DNA of 64,000 bases from contig CAVUDO010000005.1 in the NCBI GenBank assembly GCA_963740255.1, positions 248,001 through 312,000 on the forward strand, read 5' to 3'. Below are positions 51,259 to 59,780 of the stretch, piece by piece. The DNA comes from CAVUDO01 sp963740255 (GTDB lineage Bacteria > Actinomycetota > Actinomycetes > Mycobacteriales > Cryptosporangiaceae). The position numbers and the translations under genes are program-made. The notes under the pieces are model-generated. The model was not told where the DNA came from. It made no database searches and saw only the letters and a list, made by a program, of their open reading frames with translations. Positions within the stretch are counted from its first letter, which is position 1. Each line of letters begins with the position of its first letter.

Positions 51259-52178
51259 GGTTCATCGACGACCACAAGATGAGGTTCGGAGGGGTTGAGC
51301 CGATCTGCCGGGTGCTGACCGAGCACGACGTGTGGATCGCCCCGAGTACCTACTACGCGGCCAAGAAGCGGCCCCTCTCGGCGCGGGCGGTGCGCGACGC
51401 GGAACTGGCCGGTCACATCGGGCGTATCCATGCCGCCAACTACGGCGTCTACGGTGCCCGCAAGGTGTGGCGTGAGCTGGCCCGTGAGGGCCACCCGGCG
51501 GCGCGGTGCACCGTGGAGCGGCTCATGGGCCAGTTGGGGCTTCGCGGTGTGGTCCGCGGCAAGAAGATCCGCACCACGGTGGCCGACCCCGGCCACGATC
51601 GGGCCACCGACCGCCTCGACCGCAACTTCAACGCCGACCGTCCTAACCGGACCTGGGTAGCTGACTTCACCCACGTCGCGGCCTGGTGCGGCGTGGTCTA
51701 CGTGGCCTTCGTCGTGGACTGCTTCTCCCGGGCCATCGTGGGCTGGTCGGCCGCGACGAACAAGGCCACCCCCTTGGTCCTCAACGCCCTGGACATGGGC
51801 CTGTGGCGACGAGACCGAGCCGGTCGAACCATCGAGAAAGGACTCATTCATCACTCCGACGCCGGCAGCCAATACACCAGCTTCCGGTTCACCACCCACC
51901 TGCTCGACGCGGGCATCGATGCCTCCATCGGCAGCGTCGGTGACGCCTAGGACAACGCCCTCATGGAGTCCACCATCGGTCTCTACAAGACCGAGCTGAT
52001 CAAGCCCCGCGGCCCGTGGCGCACCCTGGCCGATGTCGAGCTGGCCACCGCCGAATGGGTCGACTGGTACAACCACAAACGGCTGCACTCCGCGATCGGA
52101 CACCTCCCACCGGCCGAGTACGAAGCCACCTACCACGCCACGAACCAGCCCCACGAGGCGGCTGGAGCCAACACCTGA
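51255..52178 (+). pseudogene. IS3-family transposase OrfB with internal stop
   Basis: The DDE core is visible: WVADFTHVAAWCGVVYVAFV (first Asp), HHSDAGSQYTSFRFTTHLLD (second Asp), and after the stop DNALMESTIGLYKTELIKPR (Glu). TAG at 51948-51950 replaces the Tyr of the usual GDAYDNA, so the catalytic Glu is cut off. The transposase is inactive unless the stop is read through. Length otherwise is normal for the family. Confidence 0.92.
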
Positions 52179-52208
52179 AGTCTCCACCGAACCCGGGGCG
52201 GTTCAGGT

Positions 52209-52339
52209 TCGGGTGGGGTGAGGTTGTAGCCGGTGAGCCCGGAGAGCAGGTCCAGCGTGGACGCGGGCAACGCGGCGACCTGATCACGCAGCGGCCGAGA
52301 GTCCCGGGGTGCGGGTCGGGTCAGGGTTGCGGTGGTCAC
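52209..52339 (-). pseudogene. rep: RepSA-like initiator, N-terminal part
   Basis: About 44 codons from GTG 52339: RPLRDQVAALPASTLDLLSG and LTGYNLTPPEP, then the IS begins. The frame continues into the C-terminal part at 50889 when the IS and one GGT copy are removed. Confidence 0.85.
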
Positions 52340-52390
52340 GATGGCTTCTTCTCCTCTCCGAGGCTCATCGACAGATCAGGGCAGGACGGG

Positions 52391-53146
52391 TCAGGACGGG
52401 TAGGACGGGGCGTGACCGTTCAGGACGGCCAGGACGGGTGTGGGACGGTCGTCCCGGACGGCGGCGAGGAGGTCTGAGGCCAGGGCGTTGGACACGCCGA
52501 GGGCGGCGCGGAGCGCGTCCCGGGTGATCGGGCGTCCCATCTCCACCAGGTGCGCGGCGGCGGCGTCGCGTGCCTGCTTGAGGAGTTCCGGAGCCAGCGC
52601 AGGACGCGGACCTGACGTGTCGTCCCGGACGGGCAGGACCGGGCCGGGACGGGTCCCGGTGTTGTCCCGGGCGGTCGGGACGGCGGGGGCGGTTTCGGGT
52701 CGGGCCGACGCGTCGAGGTGCGCGGGGGCCGGCGTGGCGGCCGGGGTGGTGAGGGTGAGCTTGATCAGGGTCAGGAACCCCAGCGCGGGCAGCGCGGACA
52801 CGAACCAGCCAGACGGGGACGGTTCGGCCATCGCGCATTGCGCGGTCAGCGACACGGCGACGAACGCGAGGAGGACGAACAAGGCGTAGCCGGCCGGGCG
52901 GCCGTGGCGGCGGTTGGTCCGCACGACCAGGGCAGCCCCGAGGGGGATGAGTTCGGACACGACGGCGTTGGCCCACCCGAACCAGTCCGGGGTGCCCTCG
53001 GGCAGGTGGGTCATGGACCAGTCGTGCATGTGGGTGAACGACGCCGCGCCGGCCATCGCGCCGACGAGCAGCAGGATCACGACGAGGACGGCGGATTCCG
53101 ACCGGGCCGAAGCAGGCCCAGCAGCCCCGGTTGCCGTGGTGGTCAT
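52391..53146 (-). CDS. Spd-like membrane protein (DUF2637 type)
   Basis: A 251-residue protein. Four hydrophobic helices occupy the first half (VLVVILLLVGAMAGAASFTH, AVVSELIPLGAALVV, GYALFVLLAFVAVSLTAQCA and SALPALGFLTLIKLTL), followed by a Pro/Thr-rich linker and a C-terminal helical region LGVSNALASDLLAAVRDD. This is the DUF2637/SpdB2 kind of protein that spreads plasmids between hyphal compartments. It overlaps the next gene upstream by four bases. Confidence 0.75.
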   Translation of the reverse strand: MTTTATGAAGPASARSESAVLVVILLLVGAMAGAASFTHMHDWSMTHLPEGTPDWFGWANAVVSELIPLGAALVVRTNRRHGRPAGYALFVLLAFVAVSLTAQCAMAEPSPSGWFVSALPALGFLTLIKLTLTTPAATPAPAHLDASARPETAPAVPTARDNTGTRPGPVLPVRDDTSGPRPALAPELLKQARDAAAAHLVEMGRPITRDALRAALGVSNALASDLLAAVRDDRPTPVLAVLNGHAPSYPS

Positions 53147-53391
53147 GTCGGCACCTCCCAGCTGTCCCAGGTCTGGCCGGTGAGGTCGTGGGCGGCGGCG
53201 GGGTGTTCGTCGCGGACGTGCAGGAGTGGGTGGGTGTTGCCGGGGTCGGTGATCGGGTGGGCGTAGGGGTCGCAGACGAGTGCTCCGGACTCGGGGGCGA
53301 TGTAGCCGGCCGGCCAGGTACAGAAGTCACACAGCAGTTCCGGGGCGCGCCGGGAACGCGGCGTCCGGCGCGGCAGGGCGGTTGTGGTCAT
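53143..53391 (-). CDS. Small Cys-containing AICE protein
   Basis: Eighty-two residues with a CDFC pair and a third Cys (LVCDPYAHPI), suggesting a small metal site. No family is recognised. It sits in the transfer operon just after the FtsK-like gene and overlaps the Spd-like gene. Confidence 0.6.
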   Translation of the reverse strand: MTTTALPRRTPRSRRAPELLCDFCTWPAGYIAPESGALVCDPYAHPITDPGNTHPLLHVRDEHPAAAHDLTGQTWDSWEVPT

Positions 53392-53433
53392 GACGGGCCA
53401 CCCCTTCCAAGGGCAGACAGGCGGTGTGAGTGG

Positions 53434-54903
53434 CTATTCGGCGGCGGTGGCCGGGTCGCCGGCCGTGGTGGCGGTGATCGGGTCGGTGGGTGCCGGCGGG
53501 CGGTGCCGCACGGTCGTCATGGACAGGTCGGCGATCTCGTCGTCGCTGATCCACGCGAACTTCATCCGATGCGGGGTTTGGCCCTCGGCGAGTAGCCAGC
53601 CGACGCCGCGTTGGGTGATCTCGATATCGGTGGCCGTGTAGCCACGTCGGGACCAGCCCTCCCCGAGGATCACGTCACTGGATGCGGTGGTCGTGGTGCG
53701 CAGGGCGCAGCGCATCGAGATCAGGTCCCGCAGCGAGGTCGGCACGACGTCGGAGGTGGGTCGTTGGGTCGCGAGGACGGGGATGATGCCGGCGGCACGG
53801 CCGCGGGCGACGATGTCGCGGCAGGCGGTGGCGAATGCTCCGCGTTGGTTGGAGGTGCCGACGACGGAGGTGTGGAACGCGAGTTCATCGATGCCGAGGA
53901 CCCACAGCGCCAGGCCCTCACCCTCGGCGATCTCACGGGTCACCTTGCGGTTGACGCCGGGCAGGCGTTCGAGGAGTTCCAGGCGGCGGGTGATTTCGGC
54001 TCGGATGAGGTCGAGGACGCCGAGGGCGTCGGCGGGGTCGTCGTAGGCGGTCGCCAGGGCACGGTCGCGCCACGGTGCGGCCTGGACCCGGTTCGGGTCG
54101 ATCAGCAGCAGGTGCGCGTCGGGAGACTTCGCCGCGTGCGACAGGATGGTTTGCATCGCCGAGGACTTACCGCCGCCTGGTTCGGCGCCGAACAGGATCG
54201 ACCGTTCCACCATCGACACCCGGACCGGTTCGCCTTGCTCGTCGGTGCCCAAGTGGACCGGGTCCCACATCGAGAGGACGTCGGCGTCGAGGTCGGCCCA
54301 GGGGATCAGCAGGCCGGTGGTGAACGGGTCGCGGCGGATCACGTCCACAGCGACCAGGTGGGAGGCGTTCGGGTCGCGGGTGATGCGCATGTCCCGGCAG
54401 CGGGCCGCCGCGCGGAGTTCCTCGACGCGGGAGTCGAGCAGTTCCGCGGACTGACCAGGGCGACAGACCAGCGTCATCCGCTCCCCCACCGCCGACGAGC
54501 GAACGCGCTTGATCTTGGGCAGGCGGCCGGTGGAGTTGGCGAACCGCAGTTCAGCGAGGCCGGTGTGCAGCATCCGGCGGGACCGGCCCCGGGCATGCCA
54601 ACCCAGCAGGAACCGGCGCGTGGACGGCACCGCGAAGAGCAGGCCCGCCATGCCGGCGAGGGGTGCCAGCGCCCACCGGGCGTCGTCGAGGACCCTCACA
54701 CCGGCGACGTAGACGAGCAGCGACGCGGCGGCGGTGGTGGTGGTCTCGCGGTGGCGCCACCCGAACGCGCACAGCGCGACGATCCCGCCGCAGATGTCGG
54801 CGGTGATGCGGTAGGTGTCATAGAGCTTGGGGAACGTGCGGGCGAACCCGGTTGCGGTGTGGGTGTTCACCGACCGGGACCGCGCCGAGGAGGAGACCAT
54901 CAT
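53434..54903 (-). CDS. FtsK/SpoIIIE-like conjugative transfer protein
   Basis: About 489 residues. N-terminal transmembrane segments (GIVALCAFGWRH, ASLLVYVAGVRVL, ALAPLAGMAGLLFAV) precede the motor: Walker A AEPGGGKSSAMQTILSHAA, LLLIDPNRVQAAPW, Walker B LALWVLGIDELAFH and VLATQRPTSDVVPTSLRDLI. AICE transfer proteins of this kind move double-stranded DNA between hyphae as hexameric pumps. The start ATG overlaps the upstream stop (TGATG). Confidence 0.88.
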   Translation of the reverse strand: MMVSSSARSRSVNTHTATGFARTFPKLYDTYRITADICGGIVALCAFGWRHRETTTTAAASLLVYVAGVRVLDDARWALAPLAGMAGLLFAVPSTRRFLLGWHARGRSRRMLHTGLAELRFANSTGRLPKIKRVRSSAVGERMTLVCRPGQSAELLDSRVEELRAAARCRDMRITRDPNASHLVAVDVIRRDPFTTGLLIPWADLDADVLSMWDPVHLGTDEQGEPVRVSMVERSILFGAEPGGGKSSAMQTILSHAAKSPDAHLLLIDPNRVQAAPWRDRALATAYDDPADALGVLDLIRAEITRRLELLERLPGVNRKVTREIAEGEGLALWVLGIDELAFHTSVVGTSNQRGAFATACRDIVARGRAAGIIPVLATQRPTSDVVPTSLRDLISMRCALRTTTTASSDVILGEGWSRRGYTATDIEITQRGVGWLLAEGQTPHRMKFAWISDDEIADLSMTTVRHRPPAPTDPITATTAGDPATAAE

Positions 54904-55100
54904 CAGAACCACTTCCCGTCATAGCGACGCCCGGTAGAGCGCGGCGGGTCCAGGGCGAACAGGGCGTCTTGGTCGGTGCAGGACTCACACAGCGGTTCCG
55001 GGTCGATCTCCCGGGGCCGAAACGTGTGGTGACAGCCCGCGCAGACCCGGCGAGGCGTGGAAGCGCGGCGGGTCCGCGACGAGGCGTTCAGAAGGACCAC
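54903..55100 (-). CDS. Small zinc-ribbon-like AICE protein
   Basis: Sixty-five residues. CAGCHHTFRPREIDPEPLCE and ESC give a CxxC...CxxC pattern, probably a zinc ribbon. It overlaps the stop of the previous gene by 13 bases and feeds into the FtsK-like gene. Role unknown. Confidence 0.6.
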   Translation of the reverse strand: MVLLNASSRTRRASTPRRVCAGCHHTFRPREIDPEPLCESCTDQDALFALDPPRSTGRRYDGKWF

Positions 55101-55333
55101 CCACTGCGGCGGTAGTAGGCGGCGGTGTGCCGGGCATGCGCCGCGACGTCGGAGGGATCGGGGTCGCCGAAGTCACCAAACTCGGCGGACTCGACGGGGC
55201 CGCTGAGGTGGTCGAACAGTGCGGCCTTCTGCTCCCACCAGGCCGCCTTGTCCGCATCCGAGGCTCCGCGGGCCGGCATTGAACGCAGCAGGTCACGAAT
55301 CTCGGCACGTTCGCTTCGGGGACGGTTGGACAT
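55088..55333 (-). CDS. Small acidic AICE protein
   Basis: Eighty-one residues from ATG 55333. Helical N-terminus (SERAEIRDLLRSMPA, DADKAAWWEQKAALFDHLSG) and an acidic mid part (GDFGDPDPSDVAAHA). No family is known. Operon position suggests an accessory transfer role, which is an inference. Confidence 0.6.
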   Translation of the reverse strand: MSNRPRSERAEIRDLLRSMPARGASDADKAAWWEQKAALFDHLSGPVESAEFGDFGDPDPSDVAAHARHTAAYYRRSGWSF

Positions 55334-55335
55334 GC

Positions 55336-55545
55336 TCACCACCCCCGACCAGCAGGAGAGCGGCGGAGGCGGGAGGTGGCGTGGCCCAACAGCGGGAACG
55401 AACCGGCGCAGTCATCGCAGAACTGCGAGCCGGCGGGTTTGTCCGCGGGCCAGTCACAGCCGTTGCACCAGCCCAGCGCGTAGCCCTCGTCACGACTGGC
55501 GGCACGACTGGCGGCACGACGGCGGGGCAGGGGTGGGGTAGACAT
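55336..55545 (-). CDS. Small zinc-ribbon-like AICE protein, first of the operon
   Basis: Sixty-nine residues with CNGCDWPADKPAGSQFCDDC, a CxxC...CxxC ribbon, and an Arg-rich N-terminus. It starts the reverse-strand transfer operon. GAGGAGG lies upstream. Confidence 0.6.
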   Translation of the reverse strand: MSTPPLPRRRAASRAASRDEGYALGWCNGCDWPADKPAGSQFCDDCAGSFPLLGHATSRLRRSPAGRGW

Positions 55546-55603
55546 GGTGTGCCCTCCTCACGACCCCTCGGGGTCGGGTGGCTCGGGTGAAGTGGAAAGA
55601 CAC

Positions 55604-55644
55604 GGGGGCGGGCGCGATCCTTAGCCGGGGTGCAGCCCGCCCCC
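55604..55644 (-). terminator. Hairpin between two AICE operons
   Basis: GGGGGCGGGC at 55604-55613 pairs with GCCCGCCCCC at 55635-55644 with no mismatch. It lies 23 bases past the stop at 55667 and would end the transcript coming from that gene. Confidence 0.65.
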
Positions 55645-55666
55645 GCGTCGTCTCAGGCGGTCAGCG

Positions 55667-56055
55667 TCAGACGCTCACCGGGTCGTTCTTCGTGGGCTTG
55701 GCCGAATGGCCATTCGAGGTGCCGGCCGAACCGGCCGGTGCGGCCATGCCGCGCGCGGTCAACGAGTACGCGACCTTGAACCGGCCCTTCATCACCTCCG
55801 TGCAGTACGGCTTGACCGTCAGGTGCTCGAACTCCACCGGCCGAAGACTCATCCCAGCCGGCAAACCCACCAACTCGGGCGGGGGCACCGGCTGGAACGG
55901 CGCGAGGATCTTGACCTTCACGGCCTTACTCGCACCCTTCGCGTCAGGGTCGTTGTCGAGCACCGTGACCTCCCACACCAGCAAGCCGGTGTCCGGGTCA
56001 CTCTTCTGCTCACCACGCTTACCCTCAGCGAACTCGAACACCGGCGTGTCCCGCG
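55667..56055 (-). pseudogene. Conserved AICE small protein, C-terminal part
   Basis: About 129 codons: RDTPVFEFAEGKRGEQKSDP, DTGLLVWEVTVLDNDPDAKG, KAVKVKILAPFQPVPP and FEHLTVKPYC. This pattern is common in AICE proteins of unknown function encoded between korSA-like and transfer genes. It is cut from its start (57372-57460) by IS insertion 2. Removing the IS plus one CGCG restores a 157-residue frame. Confidence 0.8.
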
Positions 56056-57006
56056 TCAAGGAGTTGGCAGGATTTCGGTGGTTAGAAATGTCGGGGTGGT
56101 GGGGTCGGCCAGGCCCAGGTGGACCTGCTGGGGCCGGTTGAAGGCGATGGCCTCGTGCGGCCGGATCTCGTTGTACTCGCGCCGGTAGTCCTCGGTGTGC
56201 TTGGCGAGCATGAGCGCGTCGTCGATCTCGTCGATGTAGAGCCGTTCGTACTTGAGGGTGCCGAAGCCTCGTTCGCGGGAGCCGTTCTGCCCTGGTGACT
56301 TGACGCGGGTGCGGACGTGGGTCAGCTCGGGGTGGGCGGCGATGAACGCCTCGAACCGGATCGAGCGGAACGGGCCGCCGTTGTCGGTCACGATCGTGAC
56401 CACCGGCAGCAACTCGCCGGTGTCGGCGTCGACCGTGGCCAGGTCGCTCAGCGGGTGGCCGAACAGGGCCTCGAAGTCGGCCAGCGCCAACTCCACGGCG
56501 GCGATCGCGTCGTGCTGGTTGGCCGTTGGGGAGACGTGGAAGGGATGCTCGTATTTCGACCAGTAGTCCCGGCAGCCGGCCAGGCGCCAGGTGCCGCCGG
56601 TGGTGGTCTCGAACTCGGAGAAGTCCAGCTGCCAGACCTGGTTGGGCGCGGTGGGTTCGATCGCGAACGCGGCCCTGCGGCGTTCGGCCAGCTTGCGGCG
56701 TTCCCGCTGGTAGGCCGCGGGCAGGATCAGGCCCTCGCCGCGCAGCAGCCGCAGGATCGTGGCCTCGGACACCACATGCCCGTCGTGGCGGACCATGGCC
56801 CAGATCTTGCGATGCCCCCACACCGGATGCGCCAGAGCGTGCCTGCGGGCCAGCACGGTAGCCGCGACCCGGGCCGGCCGCGGCCACGGCCCCTTGCTCG
56901 GTCGGCCGTCGCGGGCCTTGGCCTGCCACCGTCGCCAGGTCCGCTCGGGCATGTCGACCAACTGGCAGAACCTCGCGGTCGACATGCCCGCCTGAACGCG
57001 GATCAC
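56056..57006 (-). CDS. IS3-family transposase OrfB (IS 2)
   Basis: A 316-residue DDE transposase. An N-terminal HTH-like part (RFCQLVDMPERTWRRWQAKA) precedes VWQLDFSEFETTTGGTWRLA (first Asp), VVTIVTDNGGPFRSIRFEAF (second Asp) and SPGQNGSRERGFGTLKYERL (Glu). All catalytic residues are intact, so it may be active. GTG 57006 overlaps the OrfA stop. Confidence 0.93.
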   Translation of the reverse strand: MIRVQAGMSTARFCQLVDMPERTWRRWQAKARDGRPSKGPWPRPARVAATVLARRHALAHPVWGHRKIWAMVRHDGHVVSEATILRLLRGEGLILPAAYQRERRKLAERRRAAFAIEPTAPNQVWQLDFSEFETTTGGTWRLAGCRDYWSKYEHPFHVSPTANQHDAIAAVELALADFEALFGHPLSDLATVDADTGELLPVVTIVTDNGGPFRSIRFEAFIAAHPELTHVRTRVKSPGQNGSRERGFGTLKYERLYIDEIDDALMLAKHTEDYRREYNEIRPHEAIAFNRPQQVHLGLADPTTPTFLTTEILPTP

Positions 57007-57320
57007 CTCGAGGTCCTCGAAGGGCCCAGCCGGCCCTCCGCCGACTTCTTCCAGACCCGGATCTCCACCGCGGCCTCACCCAACGCCTGGGTCAGCTCGG
57101 CCACCTCGGCCTCAAGCTGCTCCTCCCGGCTCGACGGCCCGGACCGGCCGGCCACCAACGCCGTCTTACCGGCCTCGAGGAACTCCGCCTTCCACCGGCC
57201 GATCGACTGCTCGGATACCTTCTCCCGCCGGGCCGCCTCGGCGATCGTCATCTCACCGGCCAGCACGCTCAACACGATCCGCGACTTCTTTTCCGCCGGG
57301 ATCGACGGGGGTCTTCCCAT
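57003..57320 (-). CDS. IS3-family transposase OrfA (IS 2)
   Basis: A 105-residue protein from ATG 57320 behind GGAGAG: MGRPPSIPAEKKSRIVLSVL, EMTIAEAARREKVSEQSIGR (HTH) and a coiled coil EEQLEAEVAELTQALGEAAV. It supplies DNA binding to OrfB. Confidence 0.92.
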   Translation of the reverse strand: MGRPPSIPAEKKSRIVLSVLAGEMTIAEAARREKVSEQSIGRWKAEFLEAGKTALVAGRSGPSSREEQLEAEVAELTQALGEAAVEIRVWKKSAEGRLGPSRTSR

Positions 57321-57371
57321 CGTCTGACTCTCCAATCAGGACCTACTCAACGGCCCTGCCACAAAGTCTGA

Positions 57372-57460
57372 CGCGCGACAGGCGACACCTCCGACGCCAC
57401 CAACGCCCCGTGAGCGAACACCAGATCGTGATGCACCGGGATCGACGGATTCCGCAACAT
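57372..57460 (-). pseudogene. Conserved AICE small protein, N-terminal part
   Basis: About 30 codons from ATG 57460 behind GGAGGAACCC: MLRNPSIPVHHDLVFAHGAL and VASEVSPVAR. It joins the 55667-56055 part in frame when the IS is removed. Confidence 0.78.
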
Positions 57461-57512
57461 GGGTTCCTCCTTGACTGGTCCGGCGCATGACCGGAACTTG
57501 ATGGCTTGTTGG

Positions 57513-57526
57513 GTTGTACCGACAAC
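57513..57526. promoter_or_regulatory. Operator-like palindrome upstream of the GntR gene
   Basis: GTTGTACCGACAAC has five-base arms (GTTGT / ACAAC) around ACCG. Close by are GACCTGTCTGG and AACAGTTGTT. Together they lie in the 140-base divergent promoter region of the GntR gene and the disrupted gene, where a KorSA-type repressor would bind. Confidence 0.5.
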
Positions 57527-57597
57527 TTATCAGACCTGTCTGGCAGGGTCAACAGTTGTTAGCCTGTAGGTACAAACTCCGAGGTCAGAGAGGGCCA

Positions 57598-58371
57598 ATG
57601 AGCCTGAACCCGGCCGATCCGCGGCCGCTCTACCAGCAACTCGCCGCGTTGCTACGCGGTCAGATCCACCGCGGCGACCTGGCGCCAGGCGACCGCGTGC
57701 CCACTGAGGGCGAGCTAGCTGAGACGTACTCCACCAGCCGAAACACGGTGCGCCTGGCGCTGAACGCGCTCCGGGTGGAGGGATTGATCGACTCCCACCA
57801 GGGCCGGGGGAGCTTCGTGCGAACCGCACCGCCGATGAAGTACTACGCCTCGCTCACCGGATCCCGGAAGAAGCGCCTTGAGGCAGATCGGCGGCAAGAC
57901 ACGTTCAGCCAGCAGGCGGCCGCGCAAGGCAAGCACGCCCACACCGTGAGCACGGTGGAGGTGCTTCCGGCGGTGGGGGAGGTGGCAGCACGCCTCGCGC
58001 TGGAAGACGGACGGCAGGTCGCCGTCCGACGCCGTGTCCAGTACGCCGATGATGAGCCGGTCCAGCTGGGGGACAGCTACTACCCGCTAGAGATCGTGCA
58101 AGACAGCCCGATCATGAACGAGGCCGACGTGCAGCAGGGCACCGACCAGGTTCTCGAAGACCTCGGACACACACCGACGCGCTACGAGGATGAGATTACC
58201 TGGCGAATGCCGACCGCCGATGAAGCCACCAAGCTCCGTCTGTCGCCAGGAGTTCCAGTCGGCCGGCTCTGCCGCACGACCTTCGATCAGAACGAGTACC
58301 CCGTCGAGATCTACGACGTGCTCTTGCCGGCCGATAGGCACGTGTTGTTCTACGAGGTGTCGGCCGAGTGA
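57598..58371 (+). CDS. GntR/HutC-family regulator (KorSA-like)
   Basis: A 257-residue protein from ATG 57598. The winged HTH is RPLYQQLAALLRGQIHRGDL and GELAETYSTSRNTVRLALNA, then GRGSFV. The C-terminal UTRA-type effector domain follows (VQLGDSYYPLEIVQDSPIM, and the end EIYDVLLPADRHVLFYEVSA). In pSAM2-type elements a GntR repressor (KorSA) silences transfer and replication. It overlaps the GNAT gene by four bases. Confidence 0.88.
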   Translation: MSLNPADPRPLYQQLAALLRGQIHRGDLAPGDRVPTEGELAETYSTSRNTVRLALNALRVEGLIDSHQGRGSFVRTAPPMKYYASLTGSRKKRLEADRRQDTFSQQAAAQGKHAHTVSTVEVLPAVGEVAARLALEDGRQVAVRRRVQYADDEPVQLGDSYYPLEIVQDSPIMNEADVQQGTDQVLEDLGHTPTRYEDEITWRMPTADEATKLRLSPGVPVGRLCRTTFDQNEYPVEIYDVLLPADRHVLFYEVSAE

Positions 58372-58958
58372 ACCTCGTCCCGGTCACCCTCAAAGGCCAA
58401 CGCGTTCGGCTGGAACCGCTTGGCCGTGAGCACGCCGCCGACCTCTTGGAAGCCGCGCGGCACGATCACATCTGGACACACCTGGACGAGCCGACGCCGG
58501 ACAGCCTCGCGGCCATCGAGGCATTCATCGAAGACGCCGATCGGGACCAGGCGACTGGTCGGCGACTGGCTTTCGCCATCATCGACACGACCTCGAACCA
58601 GGCCGTAGGCAGCACGAGCTATCTCGATATCCGATCCGCAGATCGCGGTGTCGAGATCGGCTGGACCTGGCTTACGCCGGCCGCGTGGGGGACCGGCACC
58701 AACGCCGAGGCGAAGTACCTACTCCTCGCGCACGCCTTCGATGACCAGGACGCCATCCGTGTCGCCATCAAGACCGACCAGCAGAACGTCAGATCCCAGC
58801 ACGCGATAGACGCCCTCGGAGCTACCCGCGAAGGTGTCTGGCGTAACCACCGCATCTTGAGCAACGGCCTGTTCCGCCACACGGTCTACTACAGCGTGAT
58901 CGCCGAGGAGTGGCCAGCCGTGCGCACCGCTCTCCGCGCCCGGCTTGGCCTTGGTTAA
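58368..58958 (+). CDS. GNAT (RimJ/RimL-type) N-acetyltransferase
   Basis: A 196-residue protein. RLEPLGREHAADLLEAARHD, AVGSTSYLDIRSADRGVEIG, WLTPAAWGTGTNAEAKYLLL and AIDALGATREGVWRNHRIL follow the ribosomal-protein-acetyltransferase-like GNAT fold, which transfers acetyl from acetyl-CoA to a protein or small-molecule amine. GTGA overlap with the regulator suggests a co-transcribed cargo gene. Confidence 0.85.
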   Translation: MNLVPVTLKGQRVRLEPLGREHAADLLEAARHDHIWTHLDEPTPDSLAAIEAFIEDADRDQATGRRLAFAIIDTTSNQAVGSTSYLDIRSADRGVEIGWTWLTPAAWGTGTNAEAKYLLLAHAFDDQDAIRVAIKTDQQNVRSQHAIDALGATREGVWRNHRILSNGLFRHTVYYSVIAEEWPAVRTALRARLGLG

Positions 58959-59330
58959 GACTTTCCATACGAGGTAGATGCGGCCGGCTCCGCCGACCGC
59001 GAGCGCCGCCCTGGCCGGGCACTGCGCCCGCCACACCTCCGGCGCGCGGCGCGCGCCCGCCCGGCGGCGCGCACGACGAAGACCCGCACACCACGGCGGA
59101 ACTCCACCAGGTCCACGGGTCTTGACCAGTTGCCTTGCCCGACTGCCGGCTCACCCCCTCTCCGCACCAGCATCCGACACGAAGACCCGGCGTCAAGGTC
59201 GTTCGTCCAGTAGGGCGCTCCACCTTGACGCCGGATCTGCGAGCCGGGCAAGAGCTACGGAGGGGGCGGGGCGGGGGAGGGGTATCCGTGGAATCCCCGT
59301 AGGGGATGGATCGCCGTCGACGGATGCCGG
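58959..59330. other. Gene-free stretch with 13-bp inverted repeat
   Basis: No gene is supported. CCGGCGTCAAGGT at 59187-59199 is an exact inverted copy of 59222-59234, with a 22-base loop. It could terminate transcripts from either side. A CG-alternating block lies near 59040. Confidence 0.55.
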
Positions 59331-59780
59331 CTAGTTGTTGGCGTCGTCCGGGCGTTGAAGCTCGAAGTAGTCGTAGTAGTAGTTGAAGGTGACAGCCCAT
59401 TTGTCGAGAAATCCAACAGTTCCGAGAATCCCTTGGAATGGCATTTGAAAACCGGGATCAGTAACAAATCCGACACGAGCCGTCCAGCTGTATTCTGAGT
59501 CTTGGGGCAAGCACAGCTCGACATCCTCAAACTGGACTTGGCGTATCGCTCCAAGTAGCGCGATTTCTCCCCTTTCGGCACCAGCCGCACCAATTCGCAC
59601 AAGTAGCGCGTTCGCGGCTCCCCGGTCGAACACAGTGATCGGAGAGCCAGTGTCGATGAGTGCCCGAGTTGTCCACTCCGCATTGGGGCCAAGGAACAGC
59701 CGGACATCGAGGGTCGGCCGAAGTTTCGGCGGATTACCCTCTTCGCGATAAGGAAACTTGTGGGGCGAGATTGGGCTAGC
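59331..59780 (-). CDS. Retropepsin-like aspartic protease, start unclear
   Basis: The reverse strand reads RALIDTGSPITVFDRGAANA, which is the DTG(S) aspartic-protease motif of clan AA, and FQGILGTVGFLDKWAVTF near the C-terminus, matching the closing part of the retropepsin fold. Single-domain retropepsins act as dimers. No ATG, GTG or TTG lies before the DTG motif: the open frame begins after a stop at 59781 and only ATC or CTG could initiate, so this may be a damaged or weakly translated gene. It follows a DUF5678-like gene. Confidence 0.7.
   Translation of the reverse strand, partial: ASPISPHKFPYREEGNPPKLRPTLDVRLFLGPNAEWTTRALIDTGSPITVFDRGAANALLVRIGAAGAERGEIALLGAIRQVQFEDVELCLPQDSEYSWTARVGFVTDPGFQMPFQGILGTVGFLDKWAVTFNYYYDYFELQRPDDANN

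Larger units (their letters stand above)
50890..52205 (+). mobile_element. IS3-family insertion sequence 1
   Basis: A 1316-bp IS within the rep gene. Its ends are imperfect 27-bp inverted repeats at 50890-50916 and 52179-52205 (24 of 27 match, starting TGAACCGCCCCGGGTT). GGT flanks it on both sides (50887-50889 and 52206-52208), a 3-bp target duplication. It carries orfA and a broken orfB. Confidence 0.92.
56056..57371 (-). mobile_element. IS3-family insertion sequence 2
   Basis: Also 1316 bp by my reading. CGCG flanks it (56052-56055 and 57372-57375) as the target duplication. Its ends begin TCA and share GGCAGG about 15 bases in; the transposase stop codon is at the very end. It differs from IS 1 in sequence and orientation. 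Confidence 0.85.
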
